Part shown: piece by piece, positions 32,272 to 40,414 of the stretch
Layout: the number at the start of each line of letters is the position of its first letter
How positions within the stretch are numbered: the stretch's first letter is position 1
Notes under the pieces: model-generated
What the model was told of the DNA's origin: nothing
The model's input: only the letters and a program-made list of their open reading frames with translations
Database searches by the model: none
Position numbers and translations under genes: made by a program
Source: Bacteroidales bacterium
GTDB lineage: Bacteria > Bacteroidota > Bacteroidia > Bacteroidales > Tenuifilaceae
Assembly: GCA_028680705.1 (NCBI GenBank)
Contig: JAQUJY010000004.1
Coordinates: 10,425 to 74,424 of the forward strand
Reading direction: 5' to 3'
DNA length: 64,000 nucleotides

Positions 32272-32480
32272 ACATTTAACGCCATTTTTATTGTTAGCTA
32301 GCGTTTTACTACCCTAAAAATGCGGGCGCAAATTTAAGGATCTCATTCTACAATTCCAAAGGTTTGGAACATTAATTATATGGTTTATCAATAATTTTTC
32401 TTTATTCAACTTGCTCATGGGCAAACCAAATTTACATTCGTAAATAAATTGATTCTATTTGAAGTAAACCGTTGCGAATG

Positions 32481-32510
32481 TTTGTTTAAAAAAAAAAATT
32501 AGTATTTTTG
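32481..32510 (+). promoter_or_regulatory. Promoter of the second EF-G gene
   Basis: TTTG (32481-32484), 18 bp spacer containing an A-tract of 11, and TATTTTTG (32503-32510). The predicted start is near 32517, leaving a leader of about 79 nt that is AT-rich and twice as long as that of rpsL. The two promoters are divergent and their elements are about 210 bp apart. Confidence 0.75.
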
Positions 32511-32595
32511 GGAACTTTTTATATTAAAAGGATTAAATCAGCATAGTACTTGCTGACAATTAAAATATTGTTAAACTTCAGAAAAAGCATGTAGA

Positions 32596-34752
32596 ATGAA
32601 AACTTACCAGTCAGATCAAATAAGAAACATTGCCCTACTAGGCAATACCGGTTCAGGAAAAACTATCCTAGCCGAAACCATGATGTTTGAAGGAAAAGTT
32701 ATTGACCGCAAGGGTACTATAGAAGCAAAGAATACTGTATCTGACCACACCGAAATTGAACAGCAGAATGAGCGTTCCATATTCTCTACAGTACTTTACA
32801 CAGAGTTTAACGAAAATAAGTTAAACATCATTGATACTCCTGGTTCCGATGATTTTGTTGGTGCTGTTATTTCCTCTATGCATCCTGTTGATTTAGGCCT
32901 AATGGTTATTAATGCACAACACGGCGTAGAGGTTGGAACGGAAATTTTTGCACGCCATGCCGAAAAACTTGGCAAATCCATGGTTTTTGCCATCAACCAA
33001 CTTGACCATGATAAGGCAAACTTTGATCAAACCATTGAATCGCTTAAGGTAAGTTTTGGTTCAAAAGTAGCTATAGTTCAATACCCAGTAAATGCTGGCC
33101 CAGATTTTAACGCCATTATTGATGTACTTGTAATGAAAATGTACAAGTTTAAGGGTGACACCGGAGAACGCGAGATTCTCGATATCCCTGCAGAGGAAAT
33201 GGATAAAGCTAAGGAACTACAAAACACGCTTATTGAAACTTCTGCTGAGAATGACGAGAAATTAATGGAAAAATTCTTTGATCAAGGCACACTCTCGGAA
33301 GATGAAATGCGAGAAGGAATTAGAGAAGGTTTGCTATTGCGAGGAATGTTCCCCGTTTTTTGTGTTTCGGGCAAACGCAGCATCGGCGTCAAAAGACTAA
33401 TGGAATTCATTATTAATGTATGCCCAAGTCCCGATAAATATCCAGCATCCAAAACTAAAGATGGTAAGGAAATTAGCTGTAGCTCTTCAGAACCCGCCTC
33501 GCTATTCGTATTCAAAACAGCGGTTGAATCTCATATTGGAGAGGTAAACTATTTTAAAGTGATGTCGGGCAAGGTTACTGAAGGGATGGACATGGTGAAC
33601 ACTACCAATGATGGAAAAGAGCGTATATCGCAACTTTTTGTTGTTGCTGGTAAGAAGCGTGAAAAGGTAACTGAACTGATTGCGGGTGATATTGGAGCAG
33701 CAGTGAAACTTAAAAACACTAAAACAAACCACACCCTAAGCGCACCTGGTAAAAACATCGACTTTGAATCACTTGTATTCCCAAATGCAAAATTTAGAAC
33801 TGCAATTAAGGCAAAAAATGAGGCGGACACTGAAAAACTTGGCGAATATCTGAATAGAGCACACCAAGAGGATCCTACTATTAACATTGAATACTCAAAA
33901 GAGCTTAGACAAATTATTTTATCTGGGCAAGGTGAACATCACCTTAATATACTTAGGTGGCAGTTACTTAATCTATACAAAATTGATGTAGATTTCCTTC
34001 CACCACGCATACCTTATCGCGAAACCATTACTAAAATTGCACAAGCTGACTACCGCCATAGGAAACAAAGTGGGGGAGCAGGTCAATTTGGAGAAGTACA
34101 TATGGTGATTGAGCCATACGTGGAAGGTGCACCCGACCCAGTTAAGTTTAAGATTAATGGCCGCGAGATAAATATTAGCGTTAGAGGGAAAGACGAGATA
34201 AAACTTGATTGGGGCGGTAAACTTATTTTCTACAACTGTATTGTTGGCGGATCCATCGATGCCCGGTTTTTACCCGCAATTCTTAAAGGTATAATGGAAA
34301 GAATAGAGCAAGGCCCCCTTACCGGATCCTATGCTCGTGATATCAGAGTATCCGTATACGACGGTAAAATGCACCCCGTTGACTCAAACGAAATCTCTTT
34401 TAAACTTGCAGGGCGCAACGCTTTCCGAACTGCGTTTAAAAATGCAGGGCCAAAAATTATGGAACCGGTTTATGAGGTAGAAGTTCTTGTACCTGCAGAT
34501 AAGATGGGAGATGTTATGAGCGATCTTCAGAATAGAAGGTCTATTATACTTGGGATGGACAGCGTTAAAGGATTTGAAAAAATTAATGCAAGAGTGCCCC
34601 TGGCCGAACTCAACAAGTACTCTACCGCACTATCATCGTTAACTAGCGGAAGGGCAACTTATAGCATGAAGTTTATAGACTACGAACAGGTTCCTGCAGA
34701 TATACAAGAAAAACTACTCAAGGCATACGAAGAGGAATCGGAAGAAGAATAA
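32596..34752 (+). CDS. fusA2: EF-G paralogue (EF-G2 type) lacking the catalytic histidine
   Basis: 718 residues with the five-domain layout of EF-G. The P-loop GNTGSGKT (16-23) is intact. G3 reads DTPGSDDF, with Ser84 where canonical EF-G has the catalytic His. Switch I is altered (ERSIFS instead of ERGITI), losing the Mg-coordinating Thr. G4 is NQLD (134-137) rather than NKMD. Domain III-V motifs (GQGEHHLNIL, GGAGQFGEVH, ADKMGDVMSDLQNRR) are kept. From memory, EF-G2 of Bacteroides thetaiotaomicron is reported to translocate without GTP hydrolysis and to serve slow, energy-limited translation. This gene is probably its orthologue. It is divergent from the ribosomal cluster and has its own promoter and terminator. 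Confidence 0.9.
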   Translation: MKTYQSDQIRNIALLGNTGSGKTILAETMMFEGKVIDRKGTIEAKNTVSDHTEIEQQNERSIFSTVLYTEFNENKLNIIDTPGSDDFVGAVISSMHPVDLGLMVINAQHGVEVGTEIFARHAEKLGKSMVFAINQLDHDKANFDQTIESLKVSFGSKVAIVQYPVNAGPDFNAIIDVLVMKMYKFKGDTGEREILDIPAEEMDKAKELQNTLIETSAENDEKLMEKFFDQGTLSEDEMREGIREGLLLRGMFPVFCVSGKRSIGVKRLMEFIINVCPSPDKYPASKTKDGKEISCSSSEPASLFVFKTAVESHIGEVNYFKVMSGKVTEGMDMVNTTNDGKERISQLFVVAGKKREKVTELIAGDIGAAVKLKNTKTNHTLSAPGKNIDFESLVFPNAKFRTAIKAKNEADTEKLGEYLNRAHQEDPTINIEYSKELRQIILSGQGEHHLNILRWQLLNLYKIDVDFLPPRIPYRETITKIAQADYRHRKQSGGAGQFGEVHMVIEPYVEGAPDPVKFKINGREINISVRGKDEIKLDWGGKLIFYNCIVGGSIDARFLPAILKGIMERIEQGPLTGSYARDIRVSVYDGKMHPVDSNEISFKLAGRNAFRTAFKNAGPKIMEPVYEVEVLVPADKMGDVMSDLQNRRSIILGMDSVKGFEKINARVPLAELNKYSTALSSLTSGRATYSMKFIDYEQVPADIQEKLLKAYEEESEEE

Positions 34753-34772
34753 ATATTATTCAAACAGAGATA

Positions 34773-34803
34773 AAAAAACTCCTGCTGATGTAGGAGTTTT
34801 TTA
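34773..34803 (+). terminator. Intrinsic terminator of the EF-G2 gene
   Basis: AAACTCCT (34776-34783) pairs with AGGAGTTT (34792-34799) around an 8-nt loop, followed by T residues. Flanking A and T tracts extend the stem. 21 bp after the stop codon. Confidence 0.8.
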
Positions 34804-34920
34804 TTTCGATAAATCGAAACACACTCTTTGTGAAGAAATTAAATAGATATAGAACAGAAAAGCCATAAAAACACTGAAACATCTAACTATTTGTTTTATA
34901 TTTAAAAGAAAAAAATCATC

Positions 34921-35613
34921 ATGGAAAACCTCTTTTTACACTACATGCACGAAAGGGTGCGCCGCGAAGAAGAGCAAACCGTGCTAGACCCTGGACCGGT
35001 TATCACTATATCAAGGGATTATGGTTGTTACGGAAACGAAGTGGCCGACCTCTTAACCAAAAAAATTAATGCAATACAAGCAGCTAAAAAGAAACCTAAA
35101 TGGGTGCTTATAAGCCACCAAGTGCTCCACGATGCTGCCGAATCGCTAAAAGCAAAACCAGATGAAATAGTGCACATCTTTGGTGCCAAAGAAAAATCAG
35201 TTTTTCGCGATTTAGTATCAATCTTCACAAAAGACAAATACCTAAGTGACATACAGATAAAACGTACAATAGCCCAAATAGTCCGTTCCTACTCAGTTCA
35301 AGGGAATACTGTTATAGTTGGTAGGGCAGGTTGTGTTTTAGCAAAACACATTAAGCGATCGGTACATGTTAAACTCATGGCACCAATCGACTGGCGTGCG
35401 GAAACCATTAAGAAAAGGTTTGACATTTCAATCTCCGATGCAATGGAAAAAGTTAAAGAAACCGATAAGCGTCGTGAGACATTTATGGAATTCTTTAGGG
35501 GAAATAAACCTGATAGCGAACTCTTTGATTTACTCCTAAACAGGTCAACCGTTGATACTGAGGATATAGTTGACCTAATCCTAAAACTAGCTAAGGTTAG
35601 GGATGTAATATAA
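34921..35613 (+). CDS. Cytidylate kinase-like family protein
   Basis: 230 residues of the cytidylate-kinase-like family (Pfam Cytidylate_kin2), a P-loop NTPase relative of CMP kinase. The N-terminal phosphate-binding turn reads ISRDYGCYGNEVADLL; family members usually show GSGG where this has GCYG. GNTVIVGRAGCVLAKH, VKLMAPIDWRAETIKKRF and KETDKRRETFMEFF match the central family pattern. No signal peptide. The substrate is unknown; nucleotide kinase activity should not be assumed. It follows EF-G2 after a terminator and has no clear consensus promoter. Confidence 0.75.
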   Translation: MENLFLHYMHERVRREEEQTVLDPGPVITISRDYGCYGNEVADLLTKKINAIQAAKKKPKWVLISHQVLHDAAESLKAKPDEIVHIFGAKEKSVFRDLVSIFTKDKYLSDIQIKRTIAQIVRSYSVQGNTVIVGRAGCVLAKHIKRSVHVKLMAPIDWRAETIKKRFDISISDAMEKVKETDKRRETFMEFFRGNKPDSELFDLLLNRSTVDTEDIVDLILKLAKVRDVI

Positions 35614-35705
35614 CCGAATTTACCCTATATTCGCACCCCGAATGAAACATTTGCACTACAGTAAGTGTTGTGTAAATTCTATACTAATATTATAAATACT
35701 AAAGC

Positions 35706-36164
35706 ATGAAGATAGCAGAAATTCATACGCCTAAAGGCGTAATGAAGGTTAAGTTTTACGAAAATGATGCACCTAAGACTGTTGCAAATTTCATTAAACT
35801 TGCCGATGAAGGATTTTACAATGGACTAGCCTTTCATAGAGTTATTCCAAATTTTGTAATCCAAGGTGGATGTCCTCTTTCAAAAGACATGAACGACAGC
35901 AGGGTTGGTACAGGCGGCCCAGGTTACTCTATTGATTGTGAACTTAACGGCGACAACCAATACCACGACAAGGGCGTTCTTTCTATGGCTCATGCAGGAA
36001 AAAACACGGGTGGATCACAGTTCTTTGTCTGCCACAGCCGAGATAATACAAGCCATTTAGACGGAGTTCACACTTGTTTTGGGAAGGTTTACGAAGGGGT
36101 TGAAGTGATTGACGAAATAAAACAAGGTGATGCTATTGAGAAAATAGTTATCGTTAATGAGTAG
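35706..36164 (+). CDS. Cyclophilin-type peptidyl-prolyl isomerase
   Basis: 152 residues, a single cyclophilin domain that catalyses cis-trans isomerisation of Xaa-Pro bonds. Active-site elements are present: [13 protein letters not shown] (Arg, Phe, Gln), [15 protein letters not shown] and [13 protein letters not shown]. No signal peptide, so it is predicted to be cytoplasmic. It stands alone before a bidirectional terminator. Confidence 0.95.
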   Translation: MKIAEIHTPKGVMKVKFYENDAPKTVANFIKLADEGFYNGLAFHRVIPNFVIQGGCPLSKDMNDSRVGTGGPGYSIDCELNGDNQYHDKGVLSMAHAGKNTGGSQFFVCHSRDNTSHLDGVHTCFGKVYEGVEVIDEIKQGDAIEKIVIVNE

Positions 36165-36187
36165 CTATAGATAAAGAAGCAATAACT

Positions 36188-36226
36188 AAAAAAGGGAGAG
36201 CTTAAAACTAAGCTCTCCCTTTTTTT
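36188..36226. terminator. Bidirectional terminator between convergent genes
   Basis: An 11-bp perfect stem, GGGAGAGCTTA (36194-36204) with TAAGCTCTCCC (36209-36219), a 4-nt AAAC loop, an A-tract before and a T-tract after. It can end transcription of both the cyclophilin and the acyl-CoA synthetase genes. Confidence 0.92.
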
Positions 36227-36253
36227 AAAACAAAATTTTAACATAATAAACCA

Positions 36254-37900
36254 TTAACTATACAGATAGCGCTTAATGCTTCGCTTAGGAGTTTTGATAA
36301 AGTCTTCGGCTTGAATTACTACCTGTGAAATATTCATATAAGCGGGCAGCTGATCGTTTGCCTCTTTTTTATACTCGTCAAATAGTTTTTGTAGAGTCTC
36401 TTTATCAACCTTATTTTGCTGTACATATTCCTGATCGGGATATATAAGGGCTACCAGCTTATCATCTCGCTGAACAACCACGGTTTCGGCTACTCCAAAC
36501 CTGTTATTTAGTACCGATTCAATCTCCTCGGGATAAATATTCACACCACTTGAACCAAGCAGCATACTCTTTATTCTGCCCTTAATAAAAATGTTTCCTT
36601 TTTTATCAATCAGGCCCAAATCGCCTGTATGTAGCCATCCTTCATCATCCAAAACTTCTTTGGTTGCCTCCTCGTTCTTGTAGTAACCATACATTACGTT
36701 ATCACCCTTAACCATAATCTCACCAGCAATTCGCTCAGGATTAGGTGAATCAATTTTTATCTCAAGCGTATCAACAACTCTACCCGAAGCCCCTATGGGC
36801 GTTTCTTTCCAATTAACGTAACTAATTAGCGGGCCACACTCCGTCATCCCATAACCCACCGTAAACGGAAACTTCATCTTTGCGAAGAAAATTTCGGTCT
36901 CCTGATTAAATGCTGCACCACCCAGCACTAGTTCCCTAAAATTCCCTCCAAAAGCGGTCTCAAGTTTCACCCTAATCTTCTTAAGGATTATACTATTAAT
37001 AACAGGTATCTTAAGTAAGATTTTCATGGAACGTTTTGATACAATGGGCAGCACTTGCTTCTTATAAATTTTTTCAATTACAAGTGGAACCGATAGTATT
37101 AACGAAGGTCTAACCTCGCCAAATGCTTGCAATACTATTTGTGGCGAAGGTGTTTTAGTTAGTATGGTAATATGACACCCTAGAGTAAAGGGGAATAGAA
37201 ATTCAAAAGCACATCCAAAGGTATGCGCAAGCGGAAGAAACGACACAATCCTATCACCGGGATTCAATGGCATATTTTCTTGTGCATAACGTATGTTAGC
37301 AGCAAGGCTATTATGAGGAATCATAACCCCTTTTGCAAATCCAGTTGTTCCCGACGTATAACTTATTACGGCTAACTTCTCATTTGAAATTTGAGGAAGT
37401 TTGAAGTCTTCGGGGCTAGAACCAACTGAATCAATTACCTTTTCGATTCCTGACTTCTCAAACGCTTCAACTAAAATAGATGAGCGCTGCGCTTGTAATG
37501 TAAACCCATTAATTTTTAACGAGCCTATAATCTGGGGCATCTTTTCAAACTCCATTGTTTCAAAGAGCTGTTGCTCGGCAAAAAGCAGCATAGAGTCTGA
37601 ATGGTTTACAATCTCGTGAATGTCACCAGGTTTAAAATCGGGAAGAATTGGCACAATTACTGCTCCATATGATACTACCGATAGGTATATTATCCCCCAT
37701 CGTGCAGAGTTTTTGCCCACAAGGGCAATTTTATCGCCCTCCTTTACGCCTGCCAACTTGTAAAAATTATGAAGCCTACTGATGTAGTACGCAACCTCAG
37801 CATAGGTAAAGGTGTCGCCCTTATAATCGGATAGGGCCTTAAAATTCCAGTTTTTCCGGATACTATCCTCGAAATACTGGGATACAGTTTCTTTAAGCAT
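36254..37900 (-). CDS. AMP-binding long-chain acyl-CoA synthetase
   Basis: 548 residues from the ATG at 37900. The longer frame to 37939 runs into a candidate -7 element and was rejected. It is an adenylate-forming enzyme that makes acyl-CoA from fatty acid, ATP and CoA. Motifs: SYTSGTTGFAKGVMI (P-loop-like), FLPLAHTFGCAFE, GYGMTECGPLISY, GWLHTGDLGLID and the catalytic Lys near the end in KTPKRSIKRYL. No membrane helix was seen. It is monocistronic and shares the downstream terminator with the cyclophilin gene. Chain-length specificity is inferred from family resemblance only. Confidence 0.9.
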   Translation of the reverse strand: MLKETVSQYFEDSIRKNWNFKALSDYKGDTFTYAEVAYYISRLHNFYKLAGVKEGDKIALVGKNSARWGIIYLSVVSYGAVIVPILPDFKPGDIHEIVNHSDSMLLFAEQQLFETMEFEKMPQIIGSLKINGFTLQAQRSSILVEAFEKSGIEKVIDSVGSSPEDFKLPQISNEKLAVISYTSGTTGFAKGVMIPHNSLAANIRYAQENMPLNPGDRIVSFLPLAHTFGCAFEFLFPFTLGCHITILTKTPSPQIVLQAFGEVRPSLILSVPLVIEKIYKKQVLPIVSKRSMKILLKIPVINSIILKKIRVKLETAFGGNFRELVLGGAAFNQETEIFFAKMKFPFTVGYGMTECGPLISYVNWKETPIGASGRVVDTLEIKIDSPNPERIAGEIMVKGDNVMYGYYKNEEATKEVLDDEGWLHTGDLGLIDKKGNIFIKGRIKSMLLGSSGVNIYPEEIESVLNNRFGVAETVVVQRDDKLVALIYPDQEYVQQNKVDKETLQKLFDEYKKEANDQLPAYMNISQVVIQAEDFIKTPKRSIKRYLYS

Positions 37901-37923
37901 ATTGTTTTTGTTTTTGTCCCACT

Positions 37924-37931
37924 CAAAAGTA
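37924..37931 (-). promoter_or_regulatory. Candidate -7 element for the acyl-CoA synthetase gene
   Basis: TACTTTTG on the minus strand fits TAnnTTTG and would start transcription near 37917, supporting the start codon at 37900. No matching -33 box was found. Confidence 0.4.
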
Positions 37932-38091
37932 CAAAACATTTTAGAGGATTATGCTTTGTATCAGACCAAACAAATTTGAGACAGCAATGTTCTCTTGACT
38001 ATCTGAGAGTTACAGAAGAATTAGTTTTTGATAAAAAGAGGATAATAACCAAGAAAAAACAAAATGGAGCAGACTATGATAAAAATAAATA

Positions 38092-39522
38092 CTATCGGTA
38101 AAGATGTAGAAATCCCTTATATACCCCACCTTTATACCTACGGCCGTCCCAACCAATAGCCTCAATAACATAGAAGTAGACACCTTCATCTACATCCTTT
38201 CCATCCCCATTAATCTTTCCGTTCCATCCCTCCCACTCTTTTGGGTTACCCGAGAACTTGTAAACCTTATTTCCCCAGCGGGATAAGATTGTAATCTGGA
38301 AGGACTTAATTGATTTTACGTTAGTTTCAATTTCTTTTATGGTAAAGAAATCATTCATACCGTCGTTGTTGGGAGTAAAAACATTGGGTATTGATTCTGG
38401 TTTGATAAATGATGTATCAACCTCAACGGCTAGCAATATGGTATCCATACAAACCGCATGGCTAGTAGTTTTTTTAGACACATGCTCAACTCCAAATAAA
38501 CCCGGCACCATGTATTCTTTTGGAGGAAACGACTCTATCCGCTCATCAAAAATCGATTTATCACGCCATACAATACTATCGGCTCCTTTTTTAAACAGAA
38601 GTTCATCGTTGATGATATTCCAGAAAAGCGAATCGGCATTCTCGGCAGTGCTTTCAAGTTTCATTTCAAGCAGGGCTTCTCCATTGGGTTCTGGCTCATT
38701 CTGCATATCCCAAACGGGCAAATTATCGATGCTTGTATTGAAGTAGATGTCGAGCCCTACCTTTGTGGCAATAGCAGGAATTGTGTCTGATTCAACTACC
38801 ATATCGCCCCTACCAAACGGATTGGTTACCGTTAAGCGGTAAGCAGCATCGAACAGGGGACCATGTTTTTTACCGTTATGCTCATTTTCAAACTCAATAT
38901 CAATGTAAGGAATACCTACAGCCGTTGGAGTAACCTCTACCGATGGATTAAGCGATTCGAAAACATGGTTGCTGAAATAATTTTTGTTTGGTAGGGCTAC
39001 CTTTTCATGATGGGAATCACTGGACAAATCAAAATAGGTAAACTTTGAGTTAATATCGTAAGAGTTTGGTGATGTTGAAAGGAAAAGTTCAAGTGCTTGA
39101 CAAGTGTTACTACTAAGGGTAAGCGAGCTTAGCTTAACATCGTCAACCATTACCCAGACAACATAAAACTCTGTACTGTCATCAGCCGTTCTATTAATCT
39201 CAACCTTGTACCCACCTGGTTCAATATTGAGAAGCAATGAGTCAGCTTGCCCAGTTATTAATTGAAACCTATCGCTAGTAGGGTTAACATTACTATCGTA
39301 TTTATACCATTGATACGTTGATGCCGATGAATCTGAGAACTGCGCTCTTAACCATGGGTCATTATCAACAAAAAAAACATAGATTAAATCTTGAGTGCCG
39401 GTTGAATACTCCGTAAGCCCTGCCCAATCGCTATCTGGTGCATAAACCTGCGAAAATGCATCACCACTCCATAGGGATACAATCAACAATACAATCAAAC
39501 TAGTTACTAGACTTTTAGGCAT
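38092..39522 (-). CDS. Secreted protein with type B C-terminal sorting domain (T9SS cargo)
   Basis: 476 residues. The signal peptide (1-24) ends in GDAFSQ. The middle (about 30-380) is beta-rich, with no family I recognise; it includes KWYKYDSN-like and PKEYMVPGLF segments. The last 85 residues are the gliding-motility-associated (CHU_C) type B sorting domain: IPNVFTPNNDGMNDFFTI, ILSRWGNKVY and EGVYFYVIEAIGWDGRRYKG. Such proteins are moved across the outer membrane by the type IX secretion system and bound at the surface. It shows that a T9SS exists in this genome. No secretion partner gene adjoins. Confidence 0.85.
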   Translation of the reverse strand: MPKSLVTSLIVLLIVSLWSGDAFSQVYAPDSDWAGLTEYSTGTQDLIYVFFVDNDPWLRAQFSDSSASTYQWYKYDSNVNPTSDRFQLITGQADSLLLNIEPGGYKVEINRTADDSTEFYVVWVMVDDVKLSSLTLSSNTCQALELFLSTSPNSYDINSKFTYFDLSSDSHHEKVALPNKNYFSNHVFESLNPSVEVTPTAVGIPYIDIEFENEHNGKKHGPLFDAAYRLTVTNPFGRGDMVVESDTIPAIATKVGLDIYFNTSIDNLPVWDMQNEPEPNGEALLEMKLESTAENADSLFWNIINDELLFKKGADSIVWRDKSIFDERIESFPPKEYMVPGLFGVEHVSKKTTSHAVCMDTILLAVEVDTSFIKPESIPNVFTPNNDGMNDFFTIKEIETNVKSIKSFQITILSRWGNKVYKFSGNPKEWEGWNGKINGDGKDVDEGVYFYVIEAIGWDGRRYKGGVYKGFLHLYR

Positions 39523-39829
39523 TGAAATATCTGTTTTAAAACGGACTACAATAATAGCTCTTTTTAGGCAGACCCCCGATTAAACCGAATAAAAAAATAA
39601 CGCAATAAGCGCTGTAAAATTGTATAGTATTGATAATGGCAAAGCCAACATACACAGGCCAATATTTTTTTACACCATAAAAACATGGCTAATCTATCTA
39701 ATTTCAGGTTTTGTCAAAGGGTGGCATCTATTTTGATTAAGGAATAACGTTTAATTATAAACTTTCTGTTTTATTGTCTATTTTTACTGTTACTTTTGAG
39801 CATCTAGCTTCTATACCAAAATCATCAGC
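39523..39829. other. Divergent intergenic region (T9SS cargo / TlpA-like)
   Basis: These 307 bp are AT-rich and contain no convincing open frame or RNA gene. The plus-strand promoter for the TlpA-like gene lies near its right end. No consensus element was seen for the minus-strand gene. Confidence 0.5.
39769..39798 (+). promoter_or_regulatory. Promoter of the TlpA-AsmA-DsbA-lipoprotein group
   Basis: TTTT (39769-39772, one mismatch to TTTG), 18 bp spacer, TACTTTTG (39791-39798). The predicted start is near 39805, 25 nt before the ATG. Downstream genes follow on the same strand with gaps of 15-63 bp. Confidence 0.6.
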
Positions 39830-40351
39830 ATGAAAAAAAGTATTTACCTTTTCATTATAGGCACTTTATTAGGGTTAACACTAACTGCACAAACACCAGA
39901 AATTGGCCAATTGGCTCCAGAAATTGCCCTAGAAACACCGGATGGCGATACCATAAAACTCTCCGACTTACGAGGGAAAGTGGTACTCATCGATTTTTGG
40001 GCATCGTGGTGCGCACCTTGCCGAAGAGAAAACCCTAACCTGGTTGAAACATACCAACGCTTTAAGGATACAGAGTTTAAGAATGGCGACGGTTTTGTTA
40101 TACTTAGCGTTTCGCTAGATTTTAAGCGCGAACAATGGATAAAAACTATTGAAGATGACAAGTTAGACTGGCCATACAATATTAGCGATTTAAAAGGTTG
40201 GAAAAGCGCAGCCGCCAAGGAGTATGGCATTAGAATGATTCCTGCCAGTTTTTTAGTTAATGGTGATGGGATAATAATTGAAGAGAACCTAAGGGGCGAC
40301 AGACTTGAATCGGCCCTAAAAAAGCATAGGGTTTGGAAACTTTGGCGCTGA
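39830..40351 (+). CDS. TlpA-like periplasmic thiol-disulfide oxidoreductase
   Basis: 173 residues. A signal peptide (1-20, TLTAQ) leads to an AhpC/TSA-Redoxin thioredoxin fold with active-site WASWCAPCRR (Cys61, Cys64) and the cis-Pro region RMIPASFLV. It would reduce or exchange disulfides in the periplasm. The gene heads a run with an AsmA-like protein, a DsbA-like protein and a cysteine-rich lipoprotein, so an envelope redox task is likely. The specific substrate is unknown. Confidence 0.88.
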   Translation: MKKSIYLFIIGTLLGLTLTAQTPEIGQLAPEIALETPDGDTIKLSDLRGKVVLIDFWASWCAPCRRENPNLVETYQRFKDTEFKNGDGFVILSVSLDFKREQWIKTIEDDKLDWPYNISDLKGWKSAAAKEYGIRMIPASFLVNGDGIIIEENLRGDRLESALKKHRVWKLWR

Positions 40352-40414
40352 ATAGCAAGGCAGTTGCAATAATGCCTTGTTTTTAAAACTATATCCATAA
40401 AAATAAAGTATACC

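Noticed and set aside
32196-32285. Extended N-terminus for S12 starting at 32285
   Set aside because: The added 30 residues overlap the predicted promoter and have no counterpart in any S12.
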